A stretch of 64,000 bases of DNA from Pontibacter chinhatensis. GTDB taxonomy: Bacteria; Bacteroidota; Bacteroidia; Cytophagales; Hymenobacteraceae. The notes under the pieces are model-generated. The model saw only the letters and a list, made by a program, of their open reading frames with translations, was not told the origin of the DNA and made no database searches. Location: positions 1,116,001 through 1,180,000 of the forward strand of contig NZ_FOOT01000001.1 of the NCBI RefSeq assembly GCF_900113285.1, given 5' to 3'. Shown here piece after piece: positions 43,271 through 50,546 of this stretch; the first letter of the stretch is position 1, and every line of letters starts with the position of its first letter. Both the position numbers and the translations under genes were made by a program.

Positions 43271-43687
43271 ATGAAACTGAACTTGACAACATCCTTCTAC
43301 AAAAGCATTACAAACATCGCCTTTATACTTTGCCTCTGCGCAATGGCCTCTTGCCAGCCAACGGAAACAGCAGACAGCGCAGAAGCCGGTACCGTAGCCG
43401 AAACAGCGACAGCAGCAGCAGACACAACAGCAAAGAGACCCGCCCCGGAGTTTTTCGTGATACCCGAGGATATGGTTCGGAAGCGTGTTTGGATTTGCGA
43501 GGATAATGTGTCCGACATTTTCCATGTGCAGCACGATTGCCCTGTGCTTGTTAAGTGCAAGGGCTCGTTCCGGAACCTGCTGCTGCCACGCGCCATAGAA
43601 GACTTTGGCCGCTACAACTGCCAGGAGTGCAGCAAAGACCTTGACGTTATATTTGATAAAGACGCTGTCCGGGAAATGGGCGCGTAG
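43271..43687 (+). CDS. small Cys-rich lipoprotein sharing a module with the SNase lipoprotein
   Basis: 138 residues; the ATG at 43271 gives a signal peptide ending in the lipobox AMASC. After an Ala/Thr-rich linker the C-terminal module has RVWICEDNVSDIFHVQHDC, then PVLVKCKGSF and GRYNCQECSKDL. This lines up with the last 50 residues of the nuclease encoded at 31385-32224 (FHVQHDCPVLVKCK against YHYDSNCHVLKRCK). Conserved His and Cys suggest a small metal-bound or disulfide fold. The function is unknown. A strong terminator follows directly. Confidence 0.75.
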   Translation: MKLNLTTSFYKSITNIAFILCLCAMASCQPTETADSAEAGTVAETATAAADTTAKRPAPEFFVIPEDMVRKRVWICEDNVSDIFHVQHDCPVLVKCKGSFRNLLLPRAIEDFGRYNCQECSKDLDVIFDKDAVREMGA

Positions 43688-43719
43688 CAAAAAGCCCCTG
43701 CTTTGGCAGGGGCTTTTTG
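43688..43719. terminator. bidirectional terminator
   Basis: A perfect 14-bp stem (43688-43701 with 43706-43719) with a TTTG loop and T tract, between convergent genes. Confidence 0.9.
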
Positions 43720-43755
43720 TTTACTGCAGTACGGCAGATTTATCTTATAGTGGAC

Positions 43756-44607
43756 CTACTTTTTTCCGTGCAGAATTAAGAGCGGCACCTTTGCCTGGTA
43801 AGTCATGCGCTCGGCAAGGCTCTGCGTGAACAGGCTTTTCAGAAAGCCCTTCTCTCTTCTTACCATCGCCAGTACATCACCGCCAGCCTGGTTATAGAAC
43901 TCCATCAGCCCCTCGTCGCGGTGCCTGTTTACCACTTCCTGAAATGTGAGCGGCACATCCGGGAAAAGCCCCTGCATTTCCAGCCTGAAGGCGGCGGCAT
44001 CCTCCCCATCCTGCTCCCCCGGCTTTTTTACAATGTGCACCACATCTATTTTGGCTCCGAAGCAACTGCCTAGTTGCACCACCTCCCGCATTGCAGCAAT
44101 GTCCTCTTCGCTGTAATCCGATGCATATACGATGCGCTCCACTTTGGCTGGAGCGGCATCCCGAGGTACAGAGAAAACCGGGCACTTCACCTCTTCCATC
44201 ACAGCCTCAGTATTGCTCCCTATCAGCAGTTCCTCCATGGTGCTGTCGCAGCCAGTGGTCCCCATCACAATCAGGTCGTAGTTCTCCTGCTTGCTCAGTT
44301 GCTTGGCCACATCTGTTAGGAGCGCCTCCTTAACCAGATAATCACAGGTGAAGCCGCCATCGCGGTTGGCGCCGTATATTTCTTCCAAATGTAGCACAGT
44401 AGCTTTCAGCTTGTCAGTAGCGTTGCGCATCTGCTCCCCCAGCAGCTCGCTTGCTACCAACGCCGTTTCGGACGTGTCTACAATAGGCAGGTGCACCACG
44501 TGCAACAGCGTGAGGTGGGCCCCCGCATGTTGTGCGATATGCACTGCATACTCTACGGCTTTATCCGACGTGCCGGAGAAATCCGTAGGACATAGTATTT
44601 TGTTCAT
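43756..44607 (-). CDS. universal stress protein with two Usp domains
   Basis: 283 residues made of two UspA folds, about 1-150 and 155-283. The first begins MNKILCPTDFSGTSDKAVEYA and has the loop VMGTTGCDSTMEELLIGSNTEAVMEEVKCPVFSVP, a G-2X-G-9X-G-type nucleotide motif. In the second, ATP-binding Gly residues are poor. Tandem Usp proteins are common in Bacteroidota and react to starvation or osmotic stress. It is monocistronic between two terminators and upstream of the trehalose cluster, but a link is not shown. Confidence 0.9.
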   Translation of the reverse strand: MNKILCPTDFSGTSDKAVEYAVHIAQHAGAHLTLLHVVHLPIVDTSETALVASELLGEQMRNATDKLKATVLHLEEIYGANRDGGFTCDYLVKEALLTDVAKQLSKQENYDLIVMGTTGCDSTMEELLIGSNTEAVMEEVKCPVFSVPRDAAPAKVERIVYASDYSEEDIAAMREVVQLGSCFGAKIDVVHIVKKPGEQDGEDAAAFRLEMQGLFPDVPLTFQEVVNRHRDEGLMEFYNQAGGDVLAMVRREKGFLKSLFTQSLAERMTYQAKVPLLILHGKK

Positions 44608-44815
44608 TCTCGTGTTTGTTGGTTGCGTTGCATGCTTGATTATATCAACATATTACTATCTATAAAGGAAATATACAAAGGATGATTCAATAATTTTTTA
44701 ACCGCTTCTTATAAAATACCAGCCAAAGGCGGCGCTGCAGACGCTAGTTCCATTAATAATCCAATTACGCCCACCGAAGCATCTTTACACGTTGCAGCAA
44801 CTGGTACAAAAAAGC
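44608..44815. other. intergenic region without recognised gene
   Basis: AT-rich upstream region of the usp gene (minus strand), followed by spacer to the otsAB terminator. No reading frame or clear promoter pair was identified. Confidence 0.3.
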
Positions 44816-44854
44816 AAAAGCCTCACCCGAACACTGTTAACGGGTGAGGCTTTT
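44816..44854 (-). terminator. terminator of otsAB
   Basis: A perfect 14-bp stem (44816-44829 with 44841-44854). On the minus strand it is followed by GCTTTTTTG. It lies 15 bases after the otsAB stop. Confidence 0.88.
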
Positions 44855-44869
44855 ATACTTTAAGATTCA

Positions 44870-47089
44870 TCAGCCAGTCATGAGCGCGCCGCCCGTCGCC
44901 TGCTCCTGGTTAGTGCCCTGCAGCAAGCGTTCAAGCATCTCGCGGGCCTCCTGGCAAGTATCCACATGATACTTGGCCACAGAGGAGGCATTACCCACTT
45001 TTATAGTATAGGCGTTGCGCGGCATGGCTTTAAAGATATCCTCATCGCCCCAGTCATCGCCTACGGCCATCACAAACTTGTGCGGGAACTTGCTCAGCCA
45101 GTAGCTTGACGCCTTGCCTTTGTTTATCTCCTGCGCCTTCACCTCCACGGCCATCTGCCCATCCAGCACCTGCAGGTTGCTGTTGGTGGCCAGGAAGTTG
45201 AGGTGGCTCACCAGCTCGCGGGCCCGCAACTCGCCCAGGCCGGTCTCCACGCGGCGGTAGTGCCACACCAGCGAATACTCTTTCTCCTCTATAAAGGAGC
45301 CGGGCGTACGGTCTACATACAGGTCCAGAATCAGGCGGATGTCTTTTTTCCAGTCATCCATCAGGCTGAGCATGGTTTGCCAGCCCGTGCCGCGCTGCTT
45401 TATCCAAACGCCGTGCTCGGCGATAATATCAATGTTAAGGTGGCCCAGCCAGTCCTGCATGGTAGCTTTCTCGCGGCTGCTCATGACTACCACCCTGTTC
45501 TTCGGATCATTGCCCAGGCGCTCCAGCAGGTCCATCAGGTCATCGTCAGGGCGTGCCATCAGCGGACGGTTGCGGTAGTCTACCAGGGCACCGTCATACT
45601 CCAGGAAGAACAGGCGCGAGCTGGCTGAATCGTAGGCGTTGCTCATCTCCAGGAAGGTAGACTCGTCGAGGTAAGTAGTGGCCAGCGACAGCTGCTTTAT
45701 CTTGACATAAGACAGGCGGTCCATGAACATGCTAACCCAGTGATGGATGTTGTAGCGCTGCAGGGACTCCTGCATGTTGGCCATATGCTGAATTTGCTCT
45801 TCTTCCGGCATGGTAAGCGCCTGGTAGATGGACTCCACCATCTGGTTGATATCGTTCGGGTTAATGAGAACGGCGTCGGAAAGCTCCTTGGAGGCTCCGG
45901 CCATCTCGCTAAGTATAAGTACCCCTTTCTGATCGAGCTTGCTGGCCACGTACTCCTTGCACACCAGGTTCATGCCGTCGCGCATCGGGGTTACAAGCGC
46001 CACATCGGCCATGCGGTAGAAGGCCGAAAGCGTTTCGATCGGGTAAGAGCGGTAAAAGTACTGTATCGGGTTCCAGCTGATGTGGCTATACTTGCCGTTG
46101 ATGCGGCCCACCAGCTCGTCCACCTCCTCTTTGAGCTCTTTATACTTTTCCACGGCGTCGCGGCTAGGCACCACCAGCATCAGCAGCGTTACCTTGTCAT
46201 GAAACTCGGGGTATTTCTCCAGGAACAGCTCAAAAGCCCGCAGGCGCTGCGGTATACCTTTCGAGTAGTCGAGGCGGTCGATGGAAAGTATGATTTTCTC
46301 AGCGTTGAGGTTGCTTTTATAAATCCGCTCGCGCTTCATTACTTCGTCGGTAGCGGCAGTGCCCGCATACTTCTCATAGTCAATGCCCATCGGAAAGGAG
46401 TCGACCAGGAGCGAGCGGTTTGGCGTGTTGACCCAGCCGTGCATGCTGCCGTAGCCCACAATGCGGTTCACCGAGCTCAGGAAGTGGCGCATGTCATCGT
46501 AAGTATGGAAGCCGATAAGGTCGGCCCCCAGCATGCCCTCCAGCAGCTCCTTGCGCCAGGGCAGCAGACGGAACACCTCGTAGCTGGGGAACGGAATGTG
46601 CTGAAAGAAGCCGATGGTACTGTCGGGCAGCCGCTCGCGCAGCATGCTTGGCAACAGCAGCAACTGATAATCGTGTACCCAAATTGTATCCTCCGGACCG
46701 GCCTGTGCCACTACTGCCTCGCAGTACTTCTGGTTCACTTCCACGTAGGTTTCCCAGAGCTGCTGGTCGTAGATGGCATACTGGCTGAAGTAATGGAATG
46801 TAGGCCAGAGCGTTTCGTTGCTGAAGCCTTCGTAGAACTCTTTTATCTCGGTCTCCGTCAGAAAAACGGGGCTCATGTTCTCCCCTACCAGATCAGAGGC
46901 AATTTGCTGCTGCTTCTCCAGCGCTGTCACTACCAGCCCCGGCCACCCAATCCAAACGTTGTCTCCCTGCTTGTAGATGGAGCCCAAGCCGGTAGCCAGG
47001 CCTCCCTCACTGGTTTTGTAGCTCAGTTCTCCGTCTTTCTCTTGCAACTTAACAGGTAGCCTGTTAGATACGATAATCAGTTTTGCCAT
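44870..47089 (-). CDS. otsAB: OtsA-OtsB fusion: trehalose-6-phosphate synthase with a phosphatase-like domain that lacks the canonical Asp nucleophile
   Basis: 739 residues from ATG 47089 (MAKLIIVSNRLPVKL); an upstream start at 47113 is less likely. The GT20 synthase domain (about 1-465) has KTSEGGLATGLGSIY, VWVHDYQLLLLPSMLR, the RLDYSKGIPQRLRAFELFLEK loop and the LINPNDINQMVESIYQA end, so it should make trehalose-6-phosphate from a sugar nucleotide and glucose-6-phosphate. The C-terminal HAD domain (about 485-730) keeps VMSSRE, the Lys of EINKGKASSYW and GDDWGDEDIF, but its first motif reads FLEYDGALV instead of the canonical DxDGT. The phosphatase nucleophile is therefore Glu and the following Thr is Ala. 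It could be a poor or dead phosphatase. Confidence 0.92.
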   Translation of the reverse strand: MAKLIIVSNRLPVKLQEKDGELSYKTSEGGLATGLGSIYKQGDNVWIGWPGLVVTALEKQQQIASDLVGENMSPVFLTETEIKEFYEGFSNETLWPTFHYFSQYAIYDQQLWETYVEVNQKYCEAVVAQAGPEDTIWVHDYQLLLLPSMLRERLPDSTIGFFQHIPFPSYEVFRLLPWRKELLEGMLGADLIGFHTYDDMRHFLSSVNRIVGYGSMHGWVNTPNRSLLVDSFPMGIDYEKYAGTAATDEVMKRERIYKSNLNAEKIILSIDRLDYSKGIPQRLRAFELFLEKYPEFHDKVTLLMLVVPSRDAVEKYKELKEEVDELVGRINGKYSHISWNPIQYFYRSYPIETLSAFYRMADVALVTPMRDGMNLVCKEYVASKLDQKGVLILSEMAGASKELSDAVLINPNDINQMVESIYQALTMPEEEQIQHMANMQESLQRYNIHHWVSMFMDRLSYVKIKQLSLATTYLDESTFLEMSNAYDSASSRLFFLEYDGALVDYRNRPLMARPDDDLMDLLERLGNDPKNRVVVMSSREKATMQDWLGHLNIDIIAEHGVWIKQRGTGWQTMLSLMDDWKKDIRLILDLYVDRTPGSFIEEKEYSLVWHYRRVETGLGELRARELVSHLNFLATNSNLQVLDGQMAVEVKAQEINKGKASSYWLSKFPHKFVMAVGDDWGDEDIFKAMPRNAYTIKVGNASSVAKYHVDTCQEAREMLERLLQGTNQEQATGGALMTG

Positions 47090-47488
47090 GCTCTGTGGTA
47101 ATTTCCCCGGCAAGCCGTACAGCGGGAGTTTAGTTGTAAAAAATTACTGCAATTTGCGCCGGGTAATTGTTTATTTCTCTGGCTGACACACATCAACCTA
47201 CCTCACATACGTATAATCGGCGCAGCACGTTCTATAATATAGGAAAATATATATTGACCAATGGTTAGCAGGTACTATCCCTTTGGAGCGTCCGTTAACA
47301 GACCTTCTTTTTATGGCAGTATACATTCACCAGCAAGTATAAACACTGAGTTTCCGGTTTACGTACTGCTCCTGGTCCTGCTGTATTCATACTCAAAAAT
47401 TACTTAAGGCAACAGGTTATGCCGGCCTGGTTTGCCGCTGTAGCAAGGCTTTCGTAACTTAGCTACTGCCCTTATAAAAGCATTAACT
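47090..47488. promoter_or_regulatory. divergent region upstream of otsAB and the UPF0316 gene
   Basis: TTG at 47432-47434, 20 bases, then TAACTTAG at 47455-47462 is a good Bacteroidetes promoter (one mismatch in the -7 box) 27 bases before the UPF0316 start. The otsAB side is AT-rich around 47236-47262 without a clear box. No gene is seen between. Confidence 0.5.
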
Positions 47489-48088
47489 ATGGATTTTTTC
47501 GATGGTATTGACCCGACGATTGTAGATTGGGTAATCATACCTGCCCTTATTTTCTTAGCCCGTATCTGCGACGTTACCCTGGGCACCCTCCGCATTGTGT
47601 TTGTGTCAAAAGGCAATAAGGTAGTGGCCCCTATACTTGGATTTCTGGAGGTGCTGATTTGGCTTGTTGCCATTACACAGGTGATGGAGAACCTGGACAA
47701 CGTGGCTTCTTACTTGGCCTGGGCCGGCGGTTTTGCGATGGGCAACTTTCTAGGGCTGCGGGTGGAGCAGAAGCTGGCGCTGGGGCAAATGGTGGTGCGC
47801 GTCATTACCGTGGAGCCAGCCGATGAACTTATCAAGCGGCTTTCCGGCCACGGCTACCGCCTTACCTGCGTGGATGCCCGCGGCACCCGAGGCAAGGTGA
47901 ACCTGTTGTTTATGATCGTGAAACGTAAAAAGCTGCAGCATGTGCTCGATATCATCCGTAGCTACAACCCGCAGGCGTTTTACTCGATAGAGGATGTGCG
48001 CTCCGTGGCCGATGTGGAGGTGCCACAAGCTAAGGGAGGGCGCCAGGCTAGAATGTCGCGGTTTTTCCCGCTCAGAAAAGGTAAATAA
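47489..48088 (+). CDS. UPF0316/DUF2179 family membrane protein (YebE-like)
   Basis: 199 residues. Three hydrophobic segments (about 13-33, 42-65, 70-90) with the family start IIPALIFLARICDVTLGTLRIVFVSKGNK, then a cytoplasmic DUF2179 domain (about 100-170, VITVEPADELIKRLSGHGYRLT and LQHVLDIIRSYNPQAFYSIEDVR). The basic tail is RFFPLRKGK. Its function is unknown; in Bacillus-type YebE the cytoplasmic domain is likened to small-ligand sensing domains. It is flanked by the two trehalose transcription units but runs on the opposite strand to both. Confidence 0.88.
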   Translation: MDFFDGIDPTIVDWVIIPALIFLARICDVTLGTLRIVFVSKGNKVVAPILGFLEVLIWLVAITQVMENLDNVASYLAWAGGFAMGNFLGLRVEQKLALGQMVVRVITVEPADELIKRLSGHGYRLTCVDARGTRGKVNLLFMIVKRKKLQHVLDIIRSYNPQAFYSIEDVRSVADVEVPQAKGGRQARMSRFFPLRKGK

Positions 48089-48141
48089 CAAGATGAAAGT
48101 ATAGCGAGGAGCATAAGCTCGCGCTACTCTAGCATCACACA

Positions 48142-48190
48142 AGAAGGCGCCCTGCCAAAGTATGATTTATACTTTGGCAGGGCGCCTTCT
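48142..48190. terminator. 22-bp perfect terminator with AAAGTAT in the stem
   Basis: Arms 48142-48163 and 48169-48190 are fully complementary, with loop GATTT. The inner end of each arm is AAAGTAT or its complement. It lies between convergent UPF0316 and glgB. Confidence 0.9.
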
Positions 48191-48230
48191 ATACTTTAAC
48201 CGGAGGTGATTTCAATCACTCCCTATGTCA

Positions 48231-50546
48231 CTATTGTTGCTGCCCGTTTGCAAGCCTAAAGTATACCACGCTCAGCGGCGGCAGCTTCAGGGTCATGGAG
48301 TGGGCCTGGCCGTGGAACGGCTCTGCTACTGTCTGAACAGGCTCCAGGTTGTGCACATCACTGCCGCCGTAGCGCCTGTCGTCGGAGTTAAAGATCTGCA
48401 CCCATTGGCCGGCGTGCGGGGCGCCGATGCGGTAATGCTCATGCAGAGCTGGCGTAAAGTTGCATATCACCAATATCTCCTCCTCCGGCTTGTCAGCCTT
48501 GCGCAGGAAGCTCATCACTGAGTTATGGGCATCGTTCAGGTCTACCCACTCGAAACCCTCCGGGCTGAAGCTGTGCCTGTACATGCCAGGCTCTGCCTTG
48601 TAGATAGCGTTTAGTTCCCGCAGCAGCTGTTGGATGCCCTGATGGTTAGGGTACTGCAGCAGGTGCCAGTCCAGGCTGCTGTCGTGGTTCCACTCGCTGC
48701 CCTGGGCAAGCTCGCCACCCATAAACATCAGCTTGCTGCCCGGGTGGGCGTACATATAGGCATATAACGCGCGCAGGTTGGCAAAGCGCTGCCACTCGTC
48801 GCCGGGCATCTTGCCAAGCAGGGAGCCCTTGCCGTGCACCACCTCGTCGTGGGAGAGCGGCAGCATGAACCTCTCTGAGAACGCATACACCAGGCTGAAG
48901 GTGATCTCGCCCTGGTGGTAACGGCGGTAGATCGGGTCTTTGGAGAAGTAGTGCAGCGTGTCGTGCATCCATCCCATCATCCACTTCATGTTAAAGCCGA
49001 GGCCACCATTTTCTACCGGCCCCGTCACGGCAGGCCAGGCCGTAGATTCCTCTGCAATGGTAAGTACCTCCGGGAAGGTGTTGTGCACCGCCTGGTTGAA
49101 CTCCTTCAGGAAGGAGATCGCCTCCAGGTTCTCGCGTCCGCCGTGCTCGTTCGGAATCCACTCGCCTTCCTTGCGGCTGTAGTCCAAGTATAGCATCGAA
49201 GCGACAGCATCCACCCGCAGTCCGTCCACATGGTATTTATCGAGCCAGAACAAGGCATTGCTGATCAAAAAGGAGCGCACCTCGTTGCGGCCATAGTTAA
49301 AAATGTAGCTGTTCCAGTCCGGATGGAAGCCTTTGCGCGGGTCGGCGTGCTCGAACAGATGCGTTCCGTCGAAGTAGGCCAGCCCGTGCTCGTCGGAAGG
49401 GAAGTGAGAGGGCACCCAGTCCATGATCACGCCGATGCCGTGCTGGTGCAGCACATCAATCAGGTGCATCAGATCGGTTGGGGAGCCCAGCAGGCTGTGC
49501 GCCGCAAAGTAGCCGGTGATCTGGTACCCCCACGAGCCGCTGAAGGGGTGGTGCATCACGGGCATCAGTTCCACGTGCGTGTAGCCCATATCCTTTACAT
49601 AGGCTGGCAATTCCTCCGCCAGTTCGCGGTAAGTGAGCGGGCGGTTGTTGTCCTCCGGCTTGCGGCGCCAGGAGCCCAGATGCAGTTCGTACACGCTGTA
49701 GGGCTGCGGCTGCCCCGCCTTGTTTTTACGCTCCTCCAGCCAGGCCTGATCCTGCCACTCATACTTTAGTTCGCTCACAATGGAAGCGGTTTGCGGCGGC
49801 ACCTCGCGGCAGAAGGCAAAGGGGTCGCTTTTCTCCACGTGGTAGAGGTGGTACTTGGATTTGATGTGGTACTTGTACATCATGCCCGTGCGCACATCAG
49901 GGACAAATCCTTCCCAAATGCCCGAACCGTCCTGGCGGATGTGCAACTGGTGGCTACCGCGGTTCCAGCCGTTGAACTCGCCCATCACCGAAACCTCCTC
50001 CGCGTTCGGGGCCCACACGGCAAAGTATGTTCCCGGCCGCCCGTGCATCTCCATCGGATGAGAGCCCAGCTTCTGGTACAGGCTATAGTGCTTTCCTTCC
50101 TTGAACAGGTAAATGTCGAAGTCCGTGAAAAGACTGGCATACCACACCGGCTGGTCCGGCTGCTGCTCCGCCGGCGCAGTCACACTAGTGGCCGCTGCAG
50201 GCGCCTTGGTGGCAGTGGCTTTGGCGCGCGTGCGGGTTTTGGCCTTCACCACCTCCTGCACCCCCTCCTTGGCAGCTACCTGCACCGGCACCTCATCCAC
50301 CTTTTTGGGCCGCCCGCGTTTCTTGGCAGGCGCGGCTTCCGGTGCTGTCAGGGGCGCTCCCATTTCAGCGGCAGGAATCTCCGTTGCTTTTTTGCGGCCT
50401 CGCCTGGCAGCGGGCTTGGCTGCAGCCGCCGCTTCCTCAGGGGCCAGCGAATTCTCCTGCGTTCCTCCTATAGCGCCTGTGTTGGCCTCGGTTACTTTGT
50501 TTTGATCGGTAGTCTCGGGGGTATTGCTTTCTTTTCTCTTAGCCAT
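48231..50546 (-). CDS. glgB: 1,4-alpha-glucan branching enzyme with N-terminal AT-hook-like tail
   Basis: 771 residues. Residues 1-130 are a low-complexity Ala/Lys/Pro tail with two AT-hook-like cores, RRGRKK (48-53) and KKRGRPKK (75-82), plus a KTRTRAKATATK segment. The CBM48 domain (about 165-260; FNGWNRGSHQLHI) precedes the GH13 barrel. Catalytic motifs: GLRVDAVASMLYLDY (Asp), TIAEESTAWP (Glu) and LSHDEVVHGK (Asp), and the C-terminal beta domain starts near 660. It makes alpha-1,6 branches in the glucan built by GlgE. Its start overlaps the treS-mak stop by 8 bases, and it is the last gene of the glgE operon. The tail is not typical of the family. Confidence 0.93.
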   Translation of the reverse strand: MAKRKESNTPETTDQNKVTEANTGAIGGTQENSLAPEEAAAAAKPAARRGRKKATEIPAAEMGAPLTAPEAAPAKKRGRPKKVDEVPVQVAAKEGVQEVVKAKTRTRAKATATKAPAAATSVTAPAEQQPDQPVWYASLFTDFDIYLFKEGKHYSLYQKLGSHPMEMHGRPGTYFAVWAPNAEEVSVMGEFNGWNRGSHQLHIRQDGSGIWEGFVPDVRTGMMYKYHIKSKYHLYHVEKSDPFAFCREVPPQTASIVSELKYEWQDQAWLEERKNKAGQPQPYSVYELHLGSWRRKPEDNNRPLTYRELAEELPAYVKDMGYTHVELMPVMHHPFSGSWGYQITGYFAAHSLLGSPTDLMHLIDVLHQHGIGVIMDWVPSHFPSDEHGLAYFDGTHLFEHADPRKGFHPDWNSYIFNYGRNEVRSFLISNALFWLDKYHVDGLRVDAVASMLYLDYSRKEGEWIPNEHGGRENLEAISFLKEFNQAVHNTFPEVLTIAEESTAWPAVTGPVENGGLGFNMKWMMGWMHDTLHYFSKDPIYRRYHQGEITFSLVYAFSERFMLPLSHDEVVHGKGSLLGKMPGDEWQRFANLRALYAYMYAHPGSKLMFMGGELAQGSEWNHDSSLDWHLLQYPNHQGIQQLLRELNAIYKAEPGMYRHSFSPEGFEWVDLNDAHNSVMSFLRKADKPEEEILVICNFTPALHEHYRIGAPHAGQWVQIFNSDDRRYGGSDVHNLEPVQTVAEPFHGQAHSMTLKLPPLSVVYFRLANGQQQ

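Noticed and set aside
45740..47059. 439-codon plus-strand frame opposite otsAB
   Set aside because: The opposite strand encodes a well-conserved OtsA domain; this frame shows no domain and reflects GC-rich third positions.
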